From an uncultured Bacilli bacterium (GTDB taxonomy: Bacteria > Bacillota_I > Bacilli_A > RF39 > UBA660), in contig CANQNA010000005.1 in assembly GCA_947625005.1 (NCBI GenBank), forward strand, positions 1-25,424: a stretch of 25,424 bases of DNA. Reading direction: 5' to 3'. Of the stretch, positions 16,145-24,263 are shown piece after piece. Under the pieces are notes generated by a model. The model made no database searches. It was not told the origin of the DNA and saw only the letters and a program-made list of their open reading frames with translations. How positions within the stretch are numbered: position 1 is the first letter of the stretch; each line of letters opens with the position of its first letter. The translations under genes and the position numbers were made by a program.

Positions 16145-16359
16145 CGATGGCGCTCATATCAAGAACCTATTTTACACCTTTATCTGGAACTTTTGCCCAG
16201 AACTAATTAAAGATGGATATATTTATGCAGGGGTTCCACCACTGTATAAACTTACTATTGATAAAGATACTTATAAATATATAAAGAACGATGAAGAATT
16301 ACAAAAATGGAAGAAAGAAAATCCAAATAAAAAATTTATAGTAAATAGGTTGAAAGGGT
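16145..16359 (+). CDS. Topoisomerase subunit B, exon 3 of 4
   Basis: 215 bases encoding DGAHIKNLFYTFIWNFCPE through GYIYAGVPPLYKLT to FIVNRLKG, the end of TOPRIM and the region before the conserved RYKGLGEM motif. The last base, T, is the first base of a Leu codon completed by TA of exon 4. No ribosome site or start codon exists for independent translation. Confidence 0.92.
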
Positions 16360-16627
16360 ACGAGTTAGTCTGGCCCTTAGCTACTTTTCCGCTAATCAGC
16401 GGGGTTGTATTAAAAAATACAGCTAACGAGGGAGTCTTGTTGGAAGATGGTCTCGTGGGAAAATATTATAACTATATAATATAAACCTGTATCGACTATC
16501 CACATTGTTGTGGAGTACAATTACTATTGATACGTAATTGGAAAAGGTAGCACCCAATGACGGCAATTAAACCTTTAGCCAGAGGGTAAGAAATAGTCAG
16601 TGCCAATGGTGACATTGGAGTAACACG
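16360..16627 (+). mobile_element. Group I intron 3 (268 nt), no reading frame
   Basis: The 5' exon end AAGGGT pairs with the guide GCCCTT (16373-16378) with U-G at the site. The last base is G, and splicing restores LKG-LGEMSVEE, matching the family motif KGLGEM. Core: CTAATCAGCGGGG ... GCTAACGAGGG about 16391-16433, P7 strands GACTAT (16494-16499) and ATAGTC (16593-16598), terminal hairpin CCAATG-GTGA-CATTGG (16603-16618). It is a minimal intron that must rely on other endonucleases or vertical descent. Confidence 0.93.
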
Positions 16628-16818
16628 TAGGAGAAATGTCAGTTGAAGAAACTGAGGAAACATTAACTAATCCTAATAATAGAATTATTAAACAAATAAC
16701 AGTTGAAGATACTAAAGAAACAGATATATTATTTGAACAATTAATGGGGAATGATATAACAGCAAGAAAACAATATATTAAACTACATTCACAGGAGGCG
16801 AAATATAATGCAGAATAA
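16628..16818 (+). CDS. Topoisomerase subunit B, exon 4 of 4
   Basis: 191 bases encoding the C-terminus: LGEMSVEETEETLTNP, the QITVEDTKETDILFEQLMG segment and QYIKLHSQEAKYNAE, ending in TAA at 16816-16818. These match the C-terminal end of ParE/GyrB proteins. An ATG at 16636 in this exon is the Met of GLGEM and is not a start. Confidence 0.92.
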
Positions 16819-17053
16819 TGCAATTTTATGTCCAAATTGTAAAAAAGAAATTTTTTATTGTTATGATGAATGGGGTTGTACTCCTATTCATCTTCATTGT
16901 CGTGAATGTGGTATAAATATTGGAGCAACAAGCTTTGAAAAAAGTAATGAATTATTAAAAAAATATCATAAAAAGGAAACTTATATAGAATATTATAATA
17001 ATAAAATTCAATTCTTATCTGAAGAAGGGAGAATTGTAATAAATGCAGAATGA
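16808..17053 (+). CDS. Small zinc-ribbon protein between the topoisomerase genes
   Basis: This is an 81-residue protein overlapping the end of subunit B by 11 bases, with a GGAGGCG site. It has CPNCKKE near residue 8 and HCRECGIN near residue 30, a Cys4 zinc ribbon. The ending TGA overlaps the ATG of subunit A (17043), so all three genes are translationally coupled. It could help assemble or target the topoisomerase. It also resembles the small phage Lar-like zinc proteins, but only in the Cys pattern. Confidence 0.7.
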   Translation: MQNNAILCPNCKKEIFYCYDEWGCTPIHLHCRECGINIGATSFEKSNELLKKYHKKETYIEYYNNKIQFLSEEGRIVINAE

Positions 17054-19364
17054 AGTTAAACAAGAATTAGGCATTAATTTTATTGAATATGCGGTTGCTT
17101 GTAATACAGATAGAGCTATTCCTGATTCTAAAACGGGATTAAAACCTGTTGCAAAAAGAATACTTTGGTCTGCCTATGAAGAAGGTAGAACTTCAAACAA
17201 GCCTCATGTGAAATCAGCTCGCATTGTGGGAGATGTAATGGGTGGATATCATCCTCACGGCAATAGTTCAATCTATGGCGCGATGGTAAGACTTTCTCAG
17301 TCTTGGGTTATGAGGTATCCTCTGATAGACTGGCATGGAAATAATGGAAATATTGCAGGAGATGGACCTGCAGCCGAGCGCTATACGGAAGCAAGACTTA
17401 GCAAAATAGCGGAATTGGGATTACTTGAAGGCATAAAGAAAAGAAATGTAGATTTTATTCCTAACTATTCTGAAGATAGTGAAGAACCAGTTACTTTGCC
17501 TTCTATTTTTCCTAATTTACTTTGTAATCCAAACATGGGAATAGGAGTTGCCACAGCTTGTTGTTGGCTGCCCCATAATTTAAATGAGGTAGCTCAAGCA
17601 ATTTATGATTATTTAGATGGAAAAGAACCTATCCTTGCAGGTCCAGATTTTCCAACTGGTGGTATTATTATAAATAAGAATGATATTCCTCAAATAATGA
17701 AAACTGGACACGGAAGTGTAAAAATTCGTGGTCAATATAATATAGAAAATAAAAAGAATATTGTTTTTTATGAAATTCCATATGGAACAACTATTGAAAA
17801 TCTTTTAAATGAAATTGGAAATGCTTGTGATAAAAAAGAAATAGAAGGTATTTCTGAAATAAGAGATGAAAGTAATAAAAATGGTATTAGAATAGTAATA
17901 CAGTGTCAAAAAGAAAATGAAATATCCTCTATAATTAATAAATTATTTGAAAAAACAAATTTACAATCTTCTATTTCTTATAATCAAGTTGCTTTAATTG
18001 ATAAAACACCTACAGAATTAAATTTAAAAGATTGTATTGAAATATATATAAATCACAATGAAGAATGTTTAATTAAAGAAGCTAATTTTGATTTAAATAA
18101 AATTGAAAGTAGAATAGAGATTGTAACAGGTTTATTAAAAGCTTTAGAAAATATTGATAATATAGTTAATTTAATAAAAAAATCTTCTAATTCTTTAATA
18201 GCAAAAGAAAGCTTAATTAAAAAATATAATTTTTCAGAAAATCAGGCTAAAGCTATCATTGATATGAAATTAGGTAGATTGGCTGGATTAGAAAAAATAG
18301 AATTAGAAAATGAATATAAATCTTTACAAGATAGAAAAAAAGATTTAACATTTGTTTTAACAAACAAAGAAAAAAGATTAGAAATCATTAAAGAAAGATT
18401 AAAAAACATTGTTTCTATTTTTGGAGATCCCCGTAGAACTCAATTAACTCAATTAGACCTCACTTCTTCTTTAAAGGAAGAAAAAAAAACAGAAAATGTA
18501 ATAGTAACAATAACAACTAATAATGAAATAACTAGAACCGCAACAGACTCTCTAAAGGTGCAGAGCAAAAGAGGTAAAGGAATAAAAAATAAAAATCAAA
18601 AACCTTTACTAACAACAATATCAACTAATACTAGTGAATCTATATTTTTATTTACATCAAAAGGTAAAATGTTCCGCTTAGAAGTAGATAAAATATCTGC
18701 AGATTCTATTGAAAACATTAACTCTCTAATTAAATTAGATGATGAAGAAAAAGTCATTGCCGCCACTACTAATAAAACAAATAAATATGTTGTATTTGTA
18801 ACAAAAAAAGGTCTTATCAAGAAAACCGCTATAGAGGAGTATCAATCTTCAAGAAAAAATAGTGGAATTATAGCTATAAAATTTAAAGATGAAGATAGCT
18901 TAGTTAATGTTCATTTTATGAACGAAGAAGAAATGATTGTTTTAACCAAACAAGGAATGATAATTCATTTTGAAACAAAAAATATAAAATCAATAGGAAG
19001 AGCTACAAGCGGTGTTAGAGGAATAAAATTAATTGAAAATGATGAAGTAATTGCGGGATTACCTATTTTTAAGAAAGATAATAATTATTTCTTAGTTACT
19101 TTTGATAAAGAAGGTATTGTTAAAAAGACAAGTATAGATGAATATCCTCTTCAAAATAGAGATGGTAAGGGGTTAAAATATAATACAAATGGTAATGAAT
19201 TAGTTTGTGCGGTTTTTGCTACAAACACAGATAAATTATTAATAATAGGTGATAAGCGTTCTATGTATATTAGCGTTGAGGAGTTATCTTTAGGTAAAAG
19301 AACTAACCTTGGAACAAAAGTAATAAAAGATGGAATAATAGAAACAGCAATAGCAGTACAATAA
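17043..19364 (+). CDS. Type II DNA topoisomerase subunit A (GyrA/ParC-like)
   Basis: This is a 773-residue, uninterrupted protein. The breakage-reunion domain shows RAIPDSKTGLKPVAKRILW, GGYHPHGNSSIYGAMVRLSQ, and the catalytic Tyr114 in AAERYTEARL. The GyrA-box-containing beta-pinwheel region follows from about residue 480 (for example SLKVQSKRGKGIKNK, SKGKMFRL, TKKGLIKKT and TKQGMIIHF), so it has a DNA-wrapping-type C-terminal domain. It ends in TAA. In contrast to subunit B it has no intron. Gyrase versus topoisomerase IV activity cannot be settled here. No clear QRRGGKG box was seen (a weak counterpart is QSKRGKG), which favours ParC-like relaxation or decatenation. Confidence 0.93.
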   Translation: MQNEVKQELGINFIEYAVACNTDRAIPDSKTGLKPVAKRILWSAYEEGRTSNKPHVKSARIVGDVMGGYHPHGNSSIYGAMVRLSQSWVMRYPLIDWHGNNGNIAGDGPAAERYTEARLSKIAELGLLEGIKKRNVDFIPNYSEDSEEPVTLPSIFPNLLCNPNMGIGVATACCWLPHNLNEVAQAIYDYLDGKEPILAGPDFPTGGIIINKNDIPQIMKTGHGSVKIRGQYNIENKKNIVFYEIPYGTTIENLLNEIGNACDKKEIEGISEIRDESNKNGIRIVIQCQKENEISSIINKLFEKTNLQSSISYNQVALIDKTPTELNLKDCIEIYINHNEECLIKEANFDLNKIESRIEIVTGLLKALENIDNIVNLIKKSSNSLIAKESLIKKYNFSENQAKAIIDMKLGRLAGLEKIELENEYKSLQDRKKDLTFVLTNKEKRLEIIKERLKNIVSIFGDPRRTQLTQLDLTSSLKEEKKTENVIVTITTNNEITRTATDSLKVQSKRGKGIKNKNQKPLLTTISTNTSESIFLFTSKGKMFRLEVDKISADSIENINSLIKLDDEEKVIAATTNKTNKYVVFVTKKGLIKKTAIEEYQSSRKNSGIIAIKFKDEDSLVNVHFMNEEEMIVLTKQGMIIHFETKNIKSIGRATSGVRGIKLIENDEVIAGLPIFKKDNNYFLVTFDKEGIVKKTSIDEYPLQNRDGKGLKYNTNGNELVCAVFATNTDKLLIIGDKRSMYISVEELSLGKRTNLGTKVIKDGIIETAIAVQ

Positions 19365-19378
19365 GGAGAAAAAGCAAT

Positions 19379-21337
19379 ATGGATATAAAAAGTACAATAG
19401 ATTTATTAAATAAAGCTACAGAAGAATATGATAAAGGTACTCCTATTATATCTGATAAAACGTGGGATAATTTATATTTTGAGCTAGAGGAAGAGGAAAA
19501 CCGCACTAATGTGCGGCTCCCTAATTCTCCAACACAAAGGATTCATTATAATAATTTTTATATAGTTGATGAATTAAAGAAAATACCTAATGACCCGCCA
19601 ATGCTATCTTTATCTAAAACAAAAGATATAGATGACTTAGTTTCTTTCTGTAAAGTTGCAAACACTATTGCTATGTTAAAAATGGATGGCTTAAGTTGTA
19701 GGCTTATTTATAAGGATGGAAAATTAGCAACCGCCGCAACAAGAGGCAATGGAACAATAGGAGAAGATATTACTCATAATGCTATAAAAATACCTTCAAT
19801 TCCTCTTACTATTGATGACAAAAGTGATGAAGTAATAATAGACGGAGAAATAATATGTACTTATAAAGATTTTAAAGAGTTTGAAGATAAATATATTCAT
19901 CCAAGAAACTTTGCTGCGGGAAGTATAAGATTACTTGATAATAAAGAATGTGCTAATAGAAAGCTTACTTTTGTTGCTTGGGATTTAATCAATAGTGATT
20001 TAATTTTTACAGATAAAATGAAATATATTCAAGACATATCTAATGATACTATGTTTACTGTACCTTATTTAGTAACAAATAAAGATACTATTGAAAAAGA
20101 TATTGCAGAATTAACACAAAAAGCATTTGGGTGCTCTTATCCTATTGATGGATTAGTGTTTAGATATAATAATACAGCTTTTGGACGTTCGTTAGGTAAT
20201 ACCGCCCATCATCCTAAACATAGTATAGCATACAAATTTTATGATGATTTGTTTACAACTCATTTAATAGATATTGATTGGACTATGGGGCGGACTGGGG
20301 TACTGACCCCAACCGCAGTATTTGATGAAGTTATTATTGATAATACAAGTGTCACAAGAGCTTCTCTTCACAATGTATCTATGATGAAAGAGATATTAAA
20401 AGATAACCCTTATAAAGGACAAGAGATACAAGTATTTAAGAGTAATTCCATTATTCCTCAAGTGGCGGATTCTGTTGGATATGATGAATTAGAGAATACA
20501 AATAATACACAGTTTTTAGAAATACCAAAAGTATGCCCTATATGTTGGGGTTATGTAACTCTGGAGGAAACTGAGGGTAAAGTTGCAGAAGTATTAGTAT
20601 GCAAAAATCCAGAATGTAATGGTAAGCTAATAAATAAATTAGACCATTTCTGCTCAAAAAAAGGATTAGACATAAAAGGTTTATCAAAAGCTACTTTAGA
20701 AAAACTTATAGATGCAGGTTTTATTAACTCTATTGTTGATATTTTTAATTTATCTAGCCATGCAAAAGAATGGGAATCTATGGTTGGTTTTGGTAAAAAA
20801 TCAGTTAATAATATTTTAAGTGCAATTGAAGAGAGAAAGAATAACACTTCTCTTGAAACTTTTATTGCAGGATTAGGTATTCCGGGTATTGGTATTACTG
20901 TTACAAAAAAATTAATAGAATATATAGATTCATATGAAGATTTTAGAGATAAAATAAAAAATAATTATACTTTTTATAAAATTCCTACTTTTGGATTAGT
21001 TACTCATATGAATATAATAAAATTTAATTATACTGAAGCAGATGAACTTGCTAAAATAATAAACATTGTAAATCCTATTGTAGAAAAAGATAATAATAGT
21101 TTATTTAAAGATAAAGTATTTGTTATTACGGGTAAATTAACTACATATAAAAATAGAGATGAACTAAAAGATTTTATAGAGCGGAATGGTGGTAAAGTGA
21201 CAAATTCTGTCACTAAAAATACAAATTATCTTATAAATAATGATATAGATTCTAATAGTACAAAAAATAAAACCGCCAAGAAACTTAATGTAGAAATAAT
21301 TTCTGAAGAGCAATTTAAAAAAATATTTGATTTATAA
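19379..21337 (+). CDS. ligA: NAD+-dependent DNA ligase
   Basis: This is a 652-residue protein of normal LigA length and domain order. The NAD-binding Ia region is short (YDKGTPIISDKTWDNLYFEL). The adenylated lysine is K101 in LKMDGLS. Other signs are ATRGNGTIGEDITHN, the OB region, a Cys4 zinc finger (CPIC ... CKNPEC), helix-hairpin-helix repeats (GLGIPGIGITVTKKL) and a C-terminal BRCT domain (FKDKVFVITGKLTTYKNRDE onward). The usual KxDGxA motif has Ser after Leu (KMDGLS). The gene starts 14 bases after subunit A with an AAGGAG site, so it is in the same operon and would seal replication nicks. Two strong GC-rich hairpins lie inside the gene. Confidence 0.95.
   Translation: MDIKSTIDLLNKATEEYDKGTPIISDKTWDNLYFELEEEENRTNVRLPNSPTQRIHYNNFYIVDELKKIPNDPPMLSLSKTKDIDDLVSFCKVANTIAMLKMDGLSCRLIYKDGKLATAATRGNGTIGEDITHNAIKIPSIPLTIDDKSDEVIIDGEIICTYKDFKEFEDKYIHPRNFAAGSIRLLDNKECANRKLTFVAWDLINSDLIFTDKMKYIQDISNDTMFTVPYLVTNKDTIEKDIAELTQKAFGCSYPIDGLVFRYNNTAFGRSLGNTAHHPKHSIAYKFYDDLFTTHLIDIDWTMGRTGVLTPTAVFDEVIIDNTSVTRASLHNVSMMKEILKDNPYKGQEIQVFKSNSIIPQVADSVGYDELENTNNTQFLEIPKVCPICWGYVTLEETEGKVAEVLVCKNPECNGKLINKLDHFCSKKGLDIKGLSKATLEKLIDAGFINSIVDIFNLSSHAKEWESMVGFGKKSVNNILSAIEERKNNTSLETFIAGLGIPGIGITVTKKLIEYIDSYEDFRDKIKNNYTFYKIPTFGLVTHMNIIKFNYTEADELAKIINIVNPIVEKDNNSLFKDKVFVITGKLTTYKNRDELKDFIERNGGKVTNSVTKNTNYLINNDIDSNSTKNKTAKKLNVEIISEEQFKKIFDL
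19501..19516 (+). repeat. Perfect inverted repeat inside ligA
   Basis: CCGCAC-TAAT-GTGCGG, a 6-bp GC-rich stem with a tetraloop in an otherwise AT-rich gene. Both arms carry the CCGC/GCGG tetramer that is enriched in this window. Confidence 0.7.
20290..20316 (+). repeat. GC-rich hairpin inside ligA
   Basis: Inner stem TGGGGT (20296-20301) / ACCCCA (20306-20311) with loop ACTG, and outer stem GCGG (20290-20293) / CCGC (20313-20316) across a small bulge. It is unusually stable for this sequence and again flanked by GCGG/CCGC. Confidence 0.65.
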
Positions 21338-21355
21338 AAAATTTTTTGATATAAT
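21327..21355 (+). promoter_or_regulatory. Promoter for the 58-residue gene
   Basis: TTGATT (21327-21332), a 17-base spacer, TG and TATAAT (21350-21355). The -35 box overlaps the last codons of ligA (FDL-stop). Confidence 0.75.
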
Positions 21356-21390
21356 AAATATACAGAAAAGATAAAGAAAGGTTAATACTT

Positions 21391-21567
21391 ATGAAAAAAG
21401 AAATTGCGCAACTTGCAAATGAAATTGTAAGATTAGAACACTCACTAGCTAAACATCCTGACGATACTTCTATTGAAGATAGAATAGAATCTTTAATGAC
21501 AAATTTATCAATGGAAGATTTAATTGCCATAGATGAATATATATATGAAAATAGATTACTTAATTAA
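21391..21567 (+). CDS. Small acidic protein, function unknown
   Basis: A 58-residue protein with AAAGG upstream of its ATG and its own promoter. It appears to be two helices (EIAQLANEIVRLEHSL and IEDRIESLMTNLSMEDLIAI) ending in a Tyr-rich helix. The size and placement suit an early regulator or inhibitor, but nothing identifies it. It ends in TAA three bases before the next promoter. Confidence 0.6.
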   Translation: MKKEIAQLANEIVRLEHSLAKHPDDTSIEDRIESLMTNLSMEDLIAIDEYIYENRLLN

Positions 21568-21576
21568 ATATTGACT

Positions 21577-21605
21577 TTGACTTTTAAAAAATTTTCTGTT
21601 ATAAT
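21577..21605 (+). promoter_or_regulatory. Canonical sigma-A promoter for the winged-helix gene
   Basis: TTGACT, a 17-base spacer, TG and TATAAT. A second TTGACT sits six bases upstream. The -35 match is the best in the window, so this unit is probably strongly expressed. Exact edges are accurate to one or two bases. Confidence 0.75.
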
Positions 21606-21653
21606 ATTTCTATAATAAAAAATAATAAATAAAAAATAAAGGAGAAAAATAAT

Positions 21654-21923
21654 ATGGCACTTAGTGAAAATAGTAGAATTGTATTTAATTATGTAAAGGA
21701 AATGCAGGGTAAGAAGGATATTACAGCAGCTGATATTGCTGATGCAACAGGCATTGGTGTTAAGCAGGTAAATGGTATTGTTACAGCAGCGTTTTGTAAT
21801 AAGAAGCTCATGCAGAGAGTTGAAGCTGAAATAGAGCAAGCAGATGGACTTCATAAGAAGGTAAAGTTTATTGAACTCACAGATAAGGGTATGAATTTTG
21901 ACCCTGACGCTACTGAAGAGTAA
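21654..21923 (+). CDS. Winged-helix DNA-binding protein
   Basis: This is an 89-residue protein. The core ITAADIADATGIGVKQVNGIVTAAF reads as a helix-turn-helix, then a wing (KVKFIELTDKGMNF) of the MarR/LexA-like winged-helix type. It has an AAGGAG site and the strongest promoter here. Codon choice differs from the neighbours: Lys is mostly AAG and Gln is often CAG, whereas most genes nearby use AAA and CAA. That fits high expression or recent acquisition. It is likely a phage transcription regulator or a DNA-coating protein. The target is unknown. Confidence 0.75.
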   Translation: MALSENSRIVFNYVKEMQGKKDITAADIADATGIGVKQVNGIVTAAFCNKKLMQRVEAEIEQADGLHKKVKFIELTDKGMNFDPDATEE

Positions 21924-21940
21924 TAAAATATAATATATAA

Positions 21941-21968
21941 GGGGGTAGTAAATGCTATCCCTCTTTTC
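21941..21968 (+). terminator. Putative terminator after the winged-helix gene
   Basis: GGGGGTAG (21941-21948) / CTATCCCT (21955-21962), an 8-bp stem with two G-U pairs, then CTTTTCTT. It is weaker than the other terminators. No promoter is visible before the next gene, so partial read-through is likely. Confidence 0.5.
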
Positions 21969-21996
21969 TTAACAAGAGAAGAAAGGATTTTTAAAT

Positions 21997-22821
21997 ATGA
22001 CTTTTTTAACAGTTGCTTATGTTATAATTGCGGTTGTTGTATCTATTTAGTTAGGTAAATCCGCAGTTAATTATGCAGTGTATAAAAAACAAAGAGATGA
22101 AATCCAATCTGAAATAAATAACTTAAATGTAACAAAAAAACAGTTAGATTTAGAAATAATAAATTTACGATAGGATTTAGATGAAATTCAAGTTTCATAT
22201 AATAATATTCAAAAGGTTTATCAAGGATTAACCGAGAAAAAAGAACAAATAGAATTACAAATTGCAGAGATTGAAAACGAATTTTTAGAAATAAAGAATG
22301 ATATAGCTGCAGGAACAAAAGCTAAATTAAGAGAAAGAGAAATTGCAGAGAAACGAAATTTTTATAAACTATCTGTATCACCGCAAGAGCTTGAGGATAT
22401 TCATACATTAGAACAAGTGAAAACAATGTTAAAACGTCCTGTTGTTATAAGTAAACTTATATGGAGTGAATATTTCCAAAAGCAAACAACAGACTTATGT
22501 AATAGAATAGTTGGAACAAATACTAAATGTGGTATTTATAAAATAACTAATATAAATACTGGACAATGTTATATAGGTCAAGCTACAGATATATCAAAAA
22601 GGTTTAAAGAACATATAAAATGCGGTTTGGGAATAGAGGCCTCCGCCACTAACAAACTTTATAATGCTATGCAAAAAGAAGGAGTTTATAACTTCACTTT
22701 TGAAGTGTTAGAAGAATGTAATGATAGAAATTTATTAAACCAAAAAGAATCTTTATGGATAAAGACTTTTCAATCTAATGAAATTGGATATAATAGTAAC
22801 AAGGGGATAACAAAGACGTGA
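21997..22821 (+). CDS. Membrane-anchored coiled-coil protein with C-terminal GIY-YIG nuclease (two in-frame TAGs)
   Basis: This is a 274-residue protein if TAG at 22048-22050 (codon 18) and 22171-22173 (codon 59) are sense. The N-terminus is one hydrophobic helix (MTFLTVAYVIIAVVVSI, then the first TAG), followed by a long coiled coil in which both TAGs fall without breaking the pattern (...EIINLR-TAG-DLDEIQVSYNNI). A middle segment (LEQVKTMLKRPVVISKLIW) precedes the GIY-YIG domain: CGIYKIT, CYIGQATDI, R of KRFKEH, and Glu in NQKESLWIK. The nuclease lies in a fixed gene, not in an intron. It resembles coiled-coil/GIY-YIG proteins of the DUF4041 type, possibly a membrane-associated defence or exclusion nuclease. 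It ends in TGA, overlapping the next GTG start. Confidence 0.8.
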
Positions 22822-23169
22822 AAATAACAACTAATGAAGTTTCTAATTTTAAAAGTAGTTTAAGAGGGATGCGAAATCCGCTTGAGAGTTGGGATAAAAG
22901 TGATAGTACTTTTGGTGCGACAACTTGTCATTATATTGTGACAAATAATATCTACTCTTGTTCTCACGGGAATGAAAAATATGCGGATTATTTAAAAAAA
23001 ACTGGCGTGATAAAACATACAACCCCAGATGAAATTTTTTATACTTATAACTTAATTGGAATAAATGATTTAAAATTGGCACAAAAGCTAATAAAAGCGG
23101 GTTCTGAGCATAGAAAATTTATGCGACAGATACAAGTATGTATGGATATAACAGCACCTTTATACTGGT
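22818..23169 (+). CDS. Conserved phage protein, possible ThyX-like fold, exon 1 of 2
   Basis: The protein is 276 residues after splicing (22818-23169 joined to 24264-24742). GTG start overlaps the previous stop. Exon 1 has SLRGMRNPLESWDKSDSTFG and GSEHRKFMRQIQVCMDITAPLYW, a sequence I know as a conserved phage/Firmicutes protein. The EHRKFMRQ segment followed after splicing by LDTYKIGTTANSTST has an arrangement like ThyX (H-x2-F ... RHRxxSxNE), but the RHR motif itself is missing, so thymidylate synthase activity is doubtful. The exon ends after TGG-T, in the most conserved WW pair. Confidence 0.8.
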
Positions 23170-24263
23170 AAAACTTTCTGCCAGTAAACACTTTTCCGTA
23201 AGCTAACGGGGTCTTATTATAAATAAGGCTAACGAGGGTAAAATCTCGTGGGAAAGGATAACTTAATAGTGACAAAAAGTATTTATAAAATTACAAATAA
23301 TATTAATGGCAAAGTTTATATAGGGCAGTCTAAAGACCCTAAAAGACGATTAAAAGAACATATTGCTGGAAAAAATGATGATAATAGTGTAATACATTTA
23401 GCTATAAAAAAGTATGGTGTTAATAATTTCTCTTTTGATATTTTAGAAAAAGATATAGAAAATTATAATGAAAGAGAAAAATATTGGATAAAATACTATC
23501 ATTCTCAAGATAAGGAAATGGGGTATAATAGAACAGAAGGCGGAGAAGAACCTCCAATTATTACAGGTGAAAATAGTGCCCTATCTAAATATAGTAATGA
23601 AATGGTACATAATATAGAAAATGATATTATAAATACAAAATTAATTTTTACCGATATTGCAAATAAATATAATGTTTCTAAAGAATATATTTCTTTAATA
23701 AATCGTGGAATTATTAGAAGAAATAAAAATTTGTCTTATCCGTTAAGAGCTTCTAATAATATAGTAAATGAAAATATTTATAATTTAATAATACATGATT
23801 TAATTTTTACTCATCTTCCAACAGAGCATATAGCTAAAAAATATAAAATTTCCAGTGTAACAGTATATAGATTAAATAAGGGATTAATTCATCATATAAA
23901 TATTATTAAATATCCAATTAGAAAAGATTATAGTAAATACTCTAATTGGTTTATAGACAATATATATAATGAAATAAAATGTAATGAATATAAATTTAGT
24001 GATATAGAAAAAATGTATGGTATATCAAAAAGTACATTAAATAGAATTAATCAAGGGAAAATTTGTAAACGTGAAAATGAAATCTATCCATTACGTTCTA
24101 GTTCACAAAGAGTTATCAAACCTGTATCGACTATCTCCGGTGAGACGGAGAGTAGCCCTGCTATTAGCACGCAGGCTGATTGTAAGTAATGAAGTCAGTG
24201 CAAAGCGAAACGGTGTTCTCCTTTTAGGAGTAAAAAATAGTCAGCAACGTATATCGAGCGTTG
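23170..24263 (+). mobile_element. Group I intron 4 (1094 nt) with intact GIY-YIG endonuclease gene
   Basis: The 5' exon end TACTGGT pairs over seven bases with the guide GCCAGTA (23180-23186), with U-G at the splice site. CTTTC just before the guide pairs with GAAAG of the 3' exon (P10). The last base is G, and splicing joins LYW-WKELDTYK. Core: GTAAGCTAACGGGG ... GGCTAACGAGGG about 23199-23237, P7 strands GACTAT (24129-24134) and ATAGTC (24237-24242), and terminal stem CAACG/CGTTG (24245-24263). Sequence of the core matches introns 1-3 closely. Confidence 0.93.
23269..24189 (+). CDS. GIY-YIG homing endonuclease of intron 4 with three helix-turn-helix repeats
   Basis: This is a 306-residue protein. 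The nuclease domain has SIYKITNNINGKVYIGQSK, Arg in DPKRRLKEH, and Glu in NEREKYWIKYY. From residue about 105 there are three similar segments of about 55 residues, each a helix-turn-helix (DIANKYNVSKEYISLI; HIAKKYKISSVTVYRL; DIEKMYGISKSTLNRI) ending in YPLR or YPIR. This is a tandem DNA-binding tail for a long homing site. I prefer the GTG at 23269, ten bases after GGAAAGGA, to the GTG at 23248. The last 23 codons (24119-24189) overlap the conserved intron P7 region. Confidence 0.88.
   Translation: MTKSIYKITNNINGKVYIGQSKDPKRRLKEHIAGKNDDNSVIHLAIKKYGVNNFSFDILEKDIENYNEREKYWIKYYHSQDKEMGYNRTEGGEEPPIITGENSALSKYSNEMVHNIENDIINTKLIFTDIANKYNVSKEYISLINRGIIRRNKNLSYPLRASNNIVNENIYNLIIHDLIFTHLPTEHIAKKYKISSVTVYRLNKGLIHHINIIKYPIRKDYSKYSNWFIDNIYNEIKCNEYKFSDIEKMYGISKSTLNRINQGKICKRENEIYPLRSSSQRVIKPVSTISGETESSPAISTQADCK

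Noticed and set aside
16636..16818. A 60-residue separate gene
   Set aside because: It is exon 4. The ATG is the internal Met of the GLGEM motif.
245..22821. The TAG-interrupted genes as decayed pseudogenes
   Set aside because: All five premature stops are TAG and none is TAA or TGA, with no frameshifts in these four genes. Random decay would mix stop types.
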